A stretch of 11,019 nucleotides of DNA, taken from the NCBI GenBank assembly GCA_030452775.1, contig JAKDLQ010000058.1, forward strand, positions 1 to 11,019, read 5' to 3'. This DNA comes from Micrococcales bacterium. Lineage in GTDB: Bacteria; Actinomycetota; Actinomycetes; Actinomycetales; Dermatophilaceae. Each line of letters opens with the position of its first letter. Position 1 is the stretch's first letter. The notes beneath the pieces were generated by a model that saw nothing but the letters and a program-made list of their open reading frames with translations, had not been told where the DNA came from and made no database searches. Both the position numbers and the translations under genes were made by a program. This document shows, piece by piece, positions 1 to 7,236 of the stretch.

Positions 1-1155
1 CCCGTCTTCGCCTGGAAGGGCGAGACGCTGCCCGAGTACTGGTGGTGCACCGACCAGATCCTCACCTGGCCAGCAGATGAGAGCGGTGAGCTCCGCGGAC
101 CGAACATGATCCTCGACGACGGCGGCGACGCCACCATGCTCGTTCACCGGGGCCGTGAGTGGGAGCAGGCCGGACAGGTCCCCGCCGCGACCGACGACGA
201 CTCAGAGGAGTTCCGCGTCTTCAAAGAGCTGGTCCGCCAGACCATGGCGAGTGACCCGCGGAAGTGGACGGCGATCGCTGCCGGCATCAAGGGCGTCACC
301 GAGGAGACCACGACGGGTGTCCACCGCCTCTACCAGCTGGCCGAAGCCGGCGGACTGCTTTTTCCGGCCATCAACGTCAACGACTCGGTGACCAAGAGCA
401 AGTTCGACAACACCTACGGCTGTCGCCACTCGCTCATCGACGGGCTCAACCGCGCGACCGATGTCCTCATCGGCGGCAAGGTCGCGGTCGTGTGCGGATA
501 CGGCGACGTCGGCAAGGGCTGCGCCGAGTCGCTGCGCGGCCAGGGTGCCCGGGTCATCGTCACCGAGATCGACCCCATCTGTGCGTTGCAGGCGGCCATG
601 GACGGCTTCCAGGTGGCTCGACTGGAGAGCGTCACGCGCATCGGGGACATCTTCATCACCGCGACCGGGTGCTACGACGTCATCACGGCGGATCACATGT
701 CGCAGATGAAGAACAAGGCGATCGTCGCCAACATCGGCCACTTCGACAACGAGATCGACATGGCGGGCCTGGCTCGCATCCCGGGGATCAGGAAGACCGA
801 GATCAAGCCGCAGGTCCACGAGTGGAGCTTCGCTGCGACGGACGCCACCACGGCGAAGTCGATCATCGTCCTGTCCGAGGGACGCCTGATGAACCTCGGC
901 AACGCGACGGGGCATCCGAGCTTCGTCATGAGCAACTCGTTCTCCAACCAGACGATCGCGCAGATCGAGCTCTTCACCAAGCCGGGAGACTACGAGACGC
1001 AGGTCTACACCTTGCCGAAGCGTCTCGATGAGAAGGTGGCCCGTCTGCACCTCGATGCCCTCGGGGTGCAGCTCACCGAGCTGACCAAGGACCAGGCGGA
1101 ATACCTCGGTGTCGACGTGGCGGGCCCATACAAGCCTGAGCTCTACCGCTACTGA
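1..1155 (+). CDS. sahH: S-adenosylhomocysteine hydrolase (adenosylhomocysteinase), 5'-truncated by window edge
   Basis: Cytosolic NAD-dependent enzyme that reversibly splits S-adenosylhomocysteine into adenosine and homocysteine, relieving product inhibition of SAM-dependent methyltransferases. The frame is open from base 1, so the gene starts upstream; 384 residues are present and roughly 110 are missing compared with the ~495-residue mycobacterial enzyme. Visible (numbered from the first residue here): ILDDGGD at 37-43; an insert at about 68-112 typical of the long bacterial form; NVNDSVTKSKFDN at 125-137 with the catalytic Lys/Asp region; HSLIDGLNRATD at 143-154; the NAD-binding glycine motif GYGDVGKG at 166-173; NIGHFDNEIDMAGL at 244-257; GNATGHPSFVMSNSF at 300-314; and the classic C-terminal end YKPELYRY. 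An internal ATG at base 106 is not the start, because conserved family sequence continues before it. In mycobacteria sahH is followed by tmk and then mtrA; tmk is absent here. Identification is certain; only the 5' end is unseen. Confidence 0.98.
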   Translation, partial: PVFAWKGETLPEYWWCTDQILTWPADESGELRGPNMILDDGGDATMLVHRGREWEQAGQVPAATDDDSEEFRVFKELVRQTMASDPRKWTAIAAGIKGVTEETTTGVHRLYQLAEAGGLLFPAINVNDSVTKSKFDNTYGCRHSLIDGLNRATDVLIGGKVAVVCGYGDVGKGCAESLRGQGARVIVTEIDPICALQAAMDGFQVARLESVTRIGDIFITATGCYDVITADHMSQMKNKAIVANIGHFDNEIDMAGLARIPGIRKTEIKPQVHEWSFAATDATTAKSIIVLSEGRLMNLGNATGHPSFVMSNSFSNQTIAQIELFTKPGDYETQVYTLPKRLDEKVARLHLDALGVQLTELTKDQAEYLGVDVAGPYKPELYRY

Positions 1156-1260
1156 GTGACGATCACGCGTCCCTGACATGGCAGGATGGCGGCGGGCAGA
1201 AGGACCGCGATCCGCACGGTTCCGGCCGATGCTTCATCACCACACCGCAGGGGAGTCACC

Positions 1261-1830
1261 ATGAAGAAGCTCTTGTCCATCGCTGCCGCCGTGTCGTTGA
1301 CCGTCGCCATGACCGCGTGCAGCAAGGACACCGAGGTGCCGAGCACGCCGACGGCCGCGATAACCACGGCAACACAACCAGCGACGGCGATGGTCGAGCC
1401 ACCCTCGGACAGGCCGTCGGACGACATGGCACAGGCACCCACCGGGACGTCCTCCGGTGCGGCGTCGAGCTCACCGACAGGCGCGCCGGCCCACGTCGAC
1501 CAGTCCACCCCGGAGGCGGCCATGACCAGCTGGTTCGATGCCATGCTCGGCGGCGACAGCACGAGCGTGTGCGCCCTCATGGCGACCAAGGGTCAGGCCC
1601 TCAAGGACGTCCCCAAGGCGGTCGAGACCTGCAAGACGATGGTCGACCCGATGCTGAAGACCCTGGAGCCGGTCAAGGACATGCTCAAGGACCTCGACGT
1701 CAAGGGCGCAACGGTGAACGGCGACCGCGCGAACTTCGAGAACGCCACGACGACCCCGGCCATGGCCGCACAGCTCATCAAGCCGTTCAAGGCGGTCAAG
1801 GTGAAGGGCAAGTGGTACATCACGGAGTGA
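1261..1830 (+). CDS. Putative lipoprotein with NTF2-like C-terminal region, function unknown
   Basis: 189-residue protein of unknown function. The start at 1261 is chosen because an AGGGGAG Shine-Dalgarno (1249-1255) sits 5 nt upstream and the protein then opens with a textbook lipoprotein signal: MKK, a hydrophobic stretch, and a lipobox MTAC with the lipidated Cys at 20. An ATG at 1186 in the same frame would bury the signal peptide and is unlikely. Residues 21-80 are a low-complexity Thr/Pro/Ser/Ala linker, as expected for a surface tether. Residues about 81-189 look folded: it begins STPEAAMTSWFDAMLGGDSTSV, carries two cysteines (C104 and C124) that could form a disulfide outside the cytoplasm, and ends in VKVKGKWYITE. 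That pattern (helix, 'W..A...GD', final strand) resembles the NTF2-like/DUF4878-type small lipoproteins of actinobacteria; this is a fold-level guess. It lies 105 nt after sahH and 103 nt before mtrA, where mycobacteria carry tmk. A role with the MtrAB-LpqB envelope system is only a guess from position. Confidence 0.85.
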   Translation: MKKLLSIAAAVSLTVAMTACSKDTEVPSTPTAAITTATQPATAMVEPPSDRPSDDMAQAPTGTSSGAASSSPTGAPAHVDQSTPEAAMTSWFDAMLGGDSTSVCALMATKGQALKDVPKAVETCKTMVDPMLKTLEPVKDMLKDLDVKGATVNGDRANFENATTTPAMAAQLIKPFKAVKVKGKWYITE

Positions 1831-1849
1831 CTCCACCGGGACGATTTCA

Positions 1850-1877
1850 CGGACAAGGCGGCCCCCTGTGTGATGAT
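1850..1877 (+). promoter_or_regulatory. Candidate promoter for the mtrA-mtrB-lpqB operon
   Basis: A -35-like CGGACA (1850-1855, 4 of 6 to TTGACA) is followed after 16 bp by GATGAT (1872-1877, 4 of 6 to TATAAT). A TG one base upstream (1869-1870) makes it an extended -10 element. Transcription would begin near 1884, giving a leader of about 50 nt that contains two palindromes and the mtrA ribosome-binding site. Seen by eye; chance matches are possible. Confidence 0.4.
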
Positions 1878-1896
1878 TTGGGCAGGTGGGGGTGTG

Positions 1897-1914
1897 GTTC
1901 GCGAACAACGCGTT
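1897..1914. promoter_or_regulatory. Adjacent palindromes in the mtrA leader (possible operator)
   Basis: Two perfect palindromes abut: GTTCGCGAAC (1897-1906) and AACGCGTT (1907-1914). They end 2 nt before the GAGGGAGGA Shine-Dalgarno region (1917-1925) of mtrA and lie downstream of the candidate promoter. They could be a protein-binding site or a small hairpin near the ribosome-binding site. No known regulator consensus is recognised here. Confidence 0.3.
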
Positions 1915-1933
1915 CCGAGGGAGGAATCTCGTG

Positions 1934-2611
<678 letters not shown>

Positions 2612-2612
2612 C

Positions 2613-4316
2613 ATGTCGCGCCGGTTTGCGTTGACCGGGCTCGCCGCGCGGGCCGGGTCCGTGCTGCGCGCGCGGGTAGGTGACGTCTGGCACCTGTGGC
2701 GCTCGTCCTTGAGCTTCCGGGTGGTGGCCGCGACGATGCTGCTCGGCGTCCTGGTCCTCGCCGCAGTCGGCACCTACCTGTATGGCTCGATCGCCCAAGG
2801 GCTGGTCGATGGCCGACAGCGGATCGCCGCCGAGGACAGCCTGCGTGACGCCAGCGACGCGCAGAGGCAGTTCGATGCCAACGACATGAACGCCACTCAG
2901 GCCGAGCTGACCCAGAGCGCCACCTCCATCGTCAACCAGTATCGCCGGGATGTCGGTAGTGACCGCCGCTACGTCATCTTCATGCGCAACGACAAGAACG
3001 ACTGGCCGGTCATCATCAGCCCCATCGAGAGCGGCGCGATCGGGGTGCGGTTCATCCCGGACGAACTGCGCACCGCGGTGTCGGCGGAGCCCGGTCGTCA
3101 ACATCTGCAGGTCGGGACGATCGACGACACGGACGGGACGGTCTCCGCGGTCTTCGTCGGTCAGACCATCTCGCTGCCGGTCGCCGGGCCCTACGGGCTC
3201 TACTTCGTCTACCCGATGCAGCGTGAACGCGAGATCATCAACCTCATCGGCCAGACCTTCCTCTTCGGTGGGCTCGCGCTCATCTTGCTGCTCGGCGCGA
3301 TCGCTTTCGTCGTCACCCGCCTGGTCGCCGATCCGGTCCGCCGTGCCGCGCGCGTGGCTGAGCGATTCGCCGGAGGGCACCTCAATGAGCGCATGCGAGC
3401 CAAGGGCGAGGACGACCTGGCCCGCCTCGGCACCTCGTTCAACGCCATGGCGGCCTCCATCCAGCAGCAGATCGCCCAGCTGGAGAACCTGTCCCGGGTG
3501 CAGCAGCGGTTCGTCTCGGATGTCTCCCACGAACTGAGGACTCCGCTGACCACCATCCGCATGGCCGGCGAACTGATCCACGAGGCGCGAGCCGGCTTCG
3601 ACCCCACTGTTGCGCGCTCCGCAGAGCTGCTCATGGGTCAGCTCGATCGCTTCGAGGCGCTACTGTCGGACCTTCTCGAGATCTCCCGGTTCGATGCCGG
3701 TGCCGCAGCTCTCGAGCTGGAAGCGAGCGACCTGCGCTCGTGCGTCGACCGCGTCGTGGATTCGCTGACGCCCATCGCCGCGAGCAGGGGCAGCCGGCTC
3801 ATCGTCCTTGCCCCGTCAGAGCCGGTCATCGCGCCGATCGACGCCCGCCGGATCGAGCGGATCCTGCGCAACCTCGTGTCCAACGCGATCGAGCACGGCG
3901 ACGGCAATCCCGTCGAGATCCGGCTCGGTAGCAACGATGCCGCAGTCGCGGTCAGCATCCGCGACCACGGGGTCGGCCTGCGCCCCGGTGAGGCTGCGCT
4001 CGTGTTCACCCGCTTCTGGCGGGCCGACCCGGCTCGCGCCCGAACGACAGGGGGAACCGGCCTGGGCCTGGCGATATCACTCGAGGATGCGCACCTGCAC
4101 GCCGGTCGGCTCGAGGCGTGGGGCTCGCCTGGCGAGGGGTCCTGCTTCCGCCTCACGCTGCCCCGTCGAGCCGGCAGCCCGATCGCGAACTCGCCGCTGC
4201 CGCTGGGTCCTGTCGTCGCCGAGCCGCCGGCCTCGCGTGGATCCGCACGCGCGGCGCTCCCCGTGCCCGCGCGCCGTCAGGATCCCTCGGCGCGGGTCAC
4301 CGAACGGACGCCATGA
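2613..4316 (+). CDS. mtrB: Sensor histidine kinase MtrB
   Basis: Membrane sensor kinase that phosphorylates MtrA; 567 residues. Domains in order: basic cytoplasmic N-terminus; TM1 about 35-57; an extracytoplasmic sensor region of about 150 residues (58-210); TM2 about 212-236; HAMP linker about 237-290; dimerisation/phospho-acceptor helix with H-box VSDVSHELRTPLT and the phosphorylated H306; and the ATP-binding domain with N-box around RILRNLVSNAIEHGDG (417-432), G1 DHGVGL (451-456), F-box around FTRFWRADP (465-473) and G2 GGTGLGLAI (480-488). All catalytic motifs are intact, so an active kinase is expected. After about residue 517 there is a Pro/Ala/Arg-rich tail of about 50 residues without visible domain. 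The ATG at 2613 is chosen because it directly follows the mtrA stop and gives the family N-terminus; a longer in-frame extension back to 2490 overlaps mtrA coding and is spurious. The stop overlaps the lpqB start (ATGA, 4313-4316), which implies translational coupling. Confidence 0.97.
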   Translation: MSRRFALTGLAARAGSVLRARVGDVWHLWRSSLSFRVVAATMLLGVLVLAAVGTYLYGSIAQGLVDGRQRIAAEDSLRDASDAQRQFDANDMNATQAELTQSATSIVNQYRRDVGSDRRYVIFMRNDKNDWPVIISPIESGAIGVRFIPDELRTAVSAEPGRQHLQVGTIDDTDGTVSAVFVGQTISLPVAGPYGLYFVYPMQREREIINLIGQTFLFGGLALILLLGAIAFVVTRLVADPVRRAARVAERFAGGHLNERMRAKGEDDLARLGTSFNAMAASIQQQIAQLENLSRVQQRFVSDVSHELRTPLTTIRMAGELIHEARAGFDPTVARSAELLMGQLDRFEALLSDLLEISRFDAGAAALELEASDLRSCVDRVVDSLTPIAASRGSRLIVLAPSEPVIAPIDARRIERILRNLVSNAIEHGDGNPVEIRLGSNDAAVAVSIRDHGVGLRPGEAALVFTRFWRADPARARTTGGTGLGLAISLEDAHLHAGRLEAWGSPGEGSCFRLTLPRRAGSPIANSPLPLGPVVAEPPASRGSARAALPVPARRQDPSARVTERTP

Positions 4317-6142
4317 GCACCCGCCGACGCCTCGTGAGCGTGCTTGTCGCCGGAGTCGCCGCGCTCATGCTGTTCGCCTGCGGCGGACTGCCCGATCACT
4401 CTCCGGTCACCGATGGTGGCCGCCTCGGCGACTCGGTCGTCGACCCGATCCGGGTCATCCCGCAGGGTCCTGCTGAGGGAGCCTCCCAGGAGCGAGTGGT
4501 CCTGGGCTTCATCCGAGCCGGTGAGGACTACGACGAGACACACGAGACGGGGCGCGCCTATCTGGCCCCGGCCTCGGCGGACCTGTGGCGGTGGTCGACG
4601 GAGCCCGTGACGGTCTATGACACTGCGGATGACCTGAGGATCAGGAGGATCACCCCCGACACGGTGGAGGTGTCGACCGTGGCAGTGGCGCAGGTGTCAC
4701 CCGAGGGCCGCTATCGGGAACTTCCCTTCGGGACTGTGGCCAAGATGACGTTCGTCCTCACCAAGGTCGGCGGCGAGTGGCGAATCGAGCTGCCCCCCAC
4801 CGGCTTCGGCCTGTGGCTCGACAGCAACGCCTTCGACCGGCTGTACGTGCCGCGTCAGATCAACTATGTGACACCGTCGGGAAGGCGCCTGGTCCCGGAC
4901 ATCCGCTGGTTCTCCAGTGGGGCGAAGCTGGCGACCACTCTCGCCCGTGCCCAGCTTGAGCCGGTGCCGGAGTATCTCGCGGGCGCGGTTGCGACGGGGG
5001 TCCCTCCGGGCACCCTGCTCGCGGTCAACGCGGTGCCCATCGACGCCGGCCTGGCCACCGTCAATCTCAACGCGGCCGCGCTCGCCGCGGATCCGCAGGA
5101 ACGGACCACGATGTGGGCCCAACTCGTTGCGACCCTCTCGCAGGTTCCCGGGGTCGACTCGGTGGCGCTCTCGGTCGAGGGGACGAGCCTCGAGTTGCCC
5201 GACGGCGGGACGAGCGCCACCTCCGCGGCCGAACTCGACTTCGAGAGGGCCGCCTACCCCAACCTCGCCACGGCACTCCTGCGCGGACCCGAAGGACGGA
5301 TCTCGCGCATCGATCCTCGGTACATTCCCGACGACGCCATCAGCAAGCTCCACACCGACACCCGCCGTCGTGATGACGATCCGGTCAACATTCCTGATGG
5401 ATGGCGATCCCTCGCGCTCTCGGTCGATGGGAAGGAGGTCGCCGCGATCGACGGCGACCGCAATTACCTGTCCCGTTGGCGCGGTACCGATGTCGTCAAG
5501 GCGCCGCGTTTCGCGACCGAGCTGTCGCGTCCCGCCTATGACGACTCGGGATCTCTCTGGGTCGGGGGGACCGACTCCCGTGGGATCGGGCGGATCTGGG
5601 TCATGAGGACCGGCGAGACGGGCCGAGGTGGCATGCCCACACCGATCGAGGCGCCCTGGCTCGCGGAACGCAGGGTGGTGGCGCTCACCGTGGCCCCGGA
5701 CGGCGCTCGACTGCTGGTGGTGACGAGCGCACCCGACGGCAGCGACGTCCAGCTGGGTGTGGCGGGTGTCGTCCGCGGGCCGAACACCGTTCCGCTGTCC
5801 GTGTCGGCCCCGCTGCGGCAGGCCGCGCCGTTGACGCTCATCCGAGACGTCACCTGGCTCGACCCCGACTCGTTCGCGGTGCTCGGCCAGATCAAGGCGA
5901 CAGAGCCGGTACGCCCATGGATCGGTCATGTCGGTGCCGGGTTGGACGGCGTGCGTCGCCAAGGCGCCCGGGACCCCGCGACGTGGCGGCTCGCGCCCGT
6001 GCCGAAGGCTCGGTCGATCACGTCGGTCGGCGGCCCCCGCGGCATCCTTGTCATCACCGAGGACGGTCGGGTCCTGGCGCGGGCGGGATCGGCGTGGCGG
6101 CAGGTCGCCCGGGGCACGGACCTACTCATCCCCGGACACTGA
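4313..6142 (+). CDS. lpqB: Lipoprotein LpqB (GerMN domain, beta-propeller), MtrAB partner
   Basis: Extracytoplasmic lipoprotein encoded with mtrAB throughout actinobacteria; in mycobacteria it interacts with MtrB and modulates MtrA phosphorylation (established). 609 residues. The signal peptide MSTRRRLVSVLVAGVAALML ends in the lipobox LFAC with lipidated Cys at 23, followed by GGLPDHSPV as in the family. Residues about 40-190 form the N-terminal LpqB region (LGFIRAGEDYD and PPTGFGLWLD are recognisable). About 200-295 is the GerMN-type domain (LAGAVATGVPPGTLL, then VNLNAAALAADPQERTTMWAQLVATLSQVPGVDSV as two family blocks). From about 330 to the end comes a set of beta-rich repeats read as the LpqB beta-propeller (ALSVDGKEVAAIDG, VALTVAPDGARLLVV). 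The start is the ATG of the ATGA overlap with mtrB; extension upstream would run inside mtrB. It is followed by a 114-nt gap before comF. Confidence 0.95.
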   Translation: MSTRRRLVSVLVAGVAALMLFACGGLPDHSPVTDGGRLGDSVVDPIRVIPQGPAEGASQERVVLGFIRAGEDYDETHETGRAYLAPASADLWRWSTEPVTVYDTADDLRIRRITPDTVEVSTVAVAQVSPEGRYRELPFGTVAKMTFVLTKVGGEWRIELPPTGFGLWLDSNAFDRLYVPRQINYVTPSGRRLVPDIRWFSSGAKLATTLARAQLEPVPEYLAGAVATGVPPGTLLAVNAVPIDAGLATVNLNAAALAADPQERTTMWAQLVATLSQVPGVDSVALSVEGTSLELPDGGTSATSAAELDFERAAYPNLATALLRGPEGRISRIDPRYIPDDAISKLHTDTRRRDDDPVNIPDGWRSLALSVDGKEVAAIDGDRNYLSRWRGTDVVKAPRFATELSRPAYDDSGSLWVGGTDSRGIGRIWVMRTGETGRGGMPTPIEAPWLAERRVVALTVAPDGARLLVVTSAPDGSDVQLGVAGVVRGPNTVPLSVSAPLRQAAPLTLIRDVTWLDPDSFAVLGQIKATEPVRPWIGHVGAGLDGVRRQGARDPATWRLAPVPKARSITSVGGPRGILVITEDGRVLARAGSAWRQVARGTDLLIPGH

Positions 6143-6256
6143 CGGCGCCGCCACAAGGACCGCGGGGAGTCCACACGGTCTCCGTCGTGATCCCGTCATC
6201 CACAGGTCCAGGGCCGGCAGTCGCCGATTCGCGGACGAGGTGGATCCAATGCCCCC

Positions 6257-6973
6257 ATGACATCGAGGCCTTCCTCCGTGCTCGACCTGGTCCTGCCTGC
6301 CGAGTGCGCCGGTTGCCATCGCGCCGGGGCGTCCTGGTGCCGTCGCTGCGACCGGGCGCTCACGAGGCTCGCCCTTCCCTCCGGTCCGTCGATGGTGGTC
6401 CCGGACCCGCCGCCGAGGAGGCTGCCGGACACGGTGGCCTGGGGACTCTACGACGACCCGCTCCGGGCCGCGATCACCGCCTGGAAGGATGAGGGTCGAC
6501 GCGATCTGCTGACGGTGCTCGCGCCGCTGCTCGCCGCCGCGATGGAGGCAGCCTGCGCACACGCGGACTGGACCCAGGGGCCGGTCCTCATCGTTCCTGC
6601 CCCCTCCTCGTCTCGCTCCACGCGGATTCGCGGGGACATGCCGTCGGTCGACCTCGCCGGCGGGGCCGTTCGAGCACACCTGAGCAGACGCACGCTGCGC
6701 CTCGTGCCCGCAGTGGCGCCGGCACGGGCTGTCGCCGACCAGGCCGGCCTCAGCGCCACCTCGCGGACGGCCAACCTGCGTCGCGCCCACGTCGTCGCTT
6801 CGCGCTGGCTGCCCGTGGTGCGTGATCGGCGGTGTCTCGTCGTCGATGACGTGCTCACCACCGGGGCGACGATCACCGAGTGCGCGCGCGCCCTGATGCA
6901 GGCCGGCGCGATGGAGGTGCGCGGGGCCACGGTGGCCATCTCCCGCCGGCGCACGGCCCTGGACGGACGGTGA
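6257..6973 (+). CDS. comF: ComF-family phosphoribosyltransferase
   Basis: 238-residue cytosolic protein of the ComF/GntX family, related to amidophosphoribosyltransferases and in some bacteria needed for DNA uptake; its biochemical role in actinobacteria is not settled. Seen: an N-terminal zinc-binding pair CAGC (C17, C20) and CRRC (C28, C31); the family segment LYDDPLRAAITAWKDEGRRDL at about 64-84; a PAPSSSRSTRIRG loop at 114-126; and the PRPP-binding motif CLVVDDVLTTGATITE at 193-208 with the paired acidic residues. Both hallmark regions are intact, so a functional transferase fold is expected. The ribosome-binding site is weak: CGAGGTGG (6236-6243) lies about 13 nt before the ATG, and another ATG at 6249 is out of frame. 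The stop TGA (6971-6973) is inside the first unit of a 10-bp tandem repeat. The orthologue holds the same place between lpqB and hpf in mycobacteria. No other competence gene is in view, so DNA uptake should not be inferred. Confidence 0.93.
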   Translation: MTSRPSSVLDLVLPAECAGCHRAGASWCRRCDRALTRLALPSGPSMVVPDPPPRRLPDTVAWGLYDDPLRAAITAWKDEGRRDLLTVLAPLLAAAMEAACAHADWTQGPVLIVPAPSSSRSTRIRGDMPSVDLAGGAVRAHLSRRTLRLVPAVAPARAVADQAGLSATSRTANLRRAHVVASRWLPVVRDRRCLVVDDVLTTGATITECARALMQAGAMEVRGATVAISRRRTALDGR

Positions 6974-7010
6974 CCGACGGTGACCGACGGTGACCGACGG
7001 TGACCGACGA
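6971..7010. repeat. Four-copy 10-bp tandem repeat after comF
   Basis: TGACCGACGG occurs at 6971-6980, 6981-6990 and 6991-7000, and a fourth copy at 7001-7010 differs only in its last base (TGACCGACGA). The bases before it (CGGACGG, 6964-6970) look like a degraded further copy. The first unit supplies the comF stop codon. Such perfect short arrays arise by replication slippage and can vary in copy number between strains. Each unit junction also contains GTGACC, which resembles a -35 element. Confidence 0.95.
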
Positions 7011-7019
7011 GACTACCCT
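6990..7019 (+). promoter_or_regulatory. Candidate hpf promoter built partly from the tandem repeat
   Basis: GTGACC (6990-6995, 4 of 6 to TTGACA), at a junction of the 10-bp repeat, is followed by an 18-bp spacer and TACCCT (7014-7019), which fits the actinobacterial TAnnnT -10 pattern. Transcription would start near 7026, giving a 5' leader of about 210 nt ahead of hpf. A second weak -10-like TAGGGT is at 7070-7075 but lacks a good -35. Confidence 0.4.
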
Positions 7020-7025
7020 TGGCGC

Positions 7026-7236
7026 CCGCGACTTTGGGCCGATGCCTTCCGCCGGACGCACGCCGCAAGTAGGGTCGAGGCAGGAGACCGCTCCCGGCCG
7101 CCGATGTCCCGTCGCGCCACGGAGCAGATGCCGAAAGGGGTGGTGCCGGTGCACCAAGGGCCTGAGCCGGGCCCGACACATCTGGCTGAACACATCCTGA
7201 GAGCGCCGATTCCGGCGCGATCAAGGAGGAGGAACC
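7026..7236 (+). ncRNA. Structured leader upstream of hpf, candidate raiA-class RNA
   Basis: This non-coding stretch of about 210 nt between the candidate promoter and the hpf start contains several perfect inverted repeats: GGAG/CTCC with an ACCG loop (7083-7094); alternatively GCTCC (7090-7094) with GGAGC (7121-7125); TGGTGC/GCACCA with a CGGT tetraloop (7141-7156); GGGCC/GGCCC (7158-7174); and GCGCCG/CGGCGC with an ATTC loop (7203-7218). ACCCT (7015-7019) could also pair with AGGGT (7071-7075), although its first arm would be upstream of the predicted transcript. The raiA motif is an established class of large structured RNA, about 200 nt, found upstream of raiA/hpf genes in Firmicutes and Actinobacteria. 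Gene, lineage, position and length fit, but I cannot align to the covariance model. GC-rich DNA also makes short stems common, so membership is an inference. Exact ends are estimated. Confidence 0.4.
7203..7229 (+). promoter_or_regulatory. Hairpin adjoining a strong hpf Shine-Dalgarno
   Basis: A perfect 6-bp stem with a 4-nt loop (7203-7218) ends 4 nt before AAGGAGG (7223-7229), an ideal Shine-Dalgarno 7 nt from the GTG start at 7237. The hairpin does not cover the site, so it may keep it exposed or act as the 3' boundary of the upstream structured RNA. No U-tract follows, so it is not an intrinsic terminator. Confidence 0.5.

Noticed and set aside
658..690. TGCYD in place of TGNKD in the SahH NAD-domain loop
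   Set aside because: A Cys at this place is normal in many SahH enzymes, including the human one; no loss of function is implied.
1173..1202. CTGACA (1173-1178) as a -35 element for the lipoprotein gene
   Set aside because: Good on its own (5 of 6), but no acceptable -10 lies at 16-19 bp; the promoter of this gene remains unidentified.
4697..5962. Long open frames on the minus strand, notably inside lpqB, opposite the HTH_42 gene (8559-9830) and opposite secA (9882-10985)
   Set aside because: They mirror confidently identified genes and are expected in high-GC DNA, where antisense stops are rare. Their translations show no family motifs and are rich in Arg, Gly, Asp and Val.
6196..6204. TCATCCACA, 8 of 9 bases to the DnaA box TTATCCACA, in the lpqB-comF gap
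   Set aside because: A single isolated near-match with no cluster of boxes, no AT-rich element and no origin genes; most likely chance. The rest of this 114-nt gap shows only a weak 5-bp inverted repeat (GACCG/CGGTC, 6158-6180) without a U-tract.
7000..7200. A 66-codon open frame starting at a GTG in the last tandem repeat
   Set aside because: No Shine-Dalgarno, no recognisable protein features, and it lies in the hairpin-rich leader; each repeat junction offers a chance GTG.
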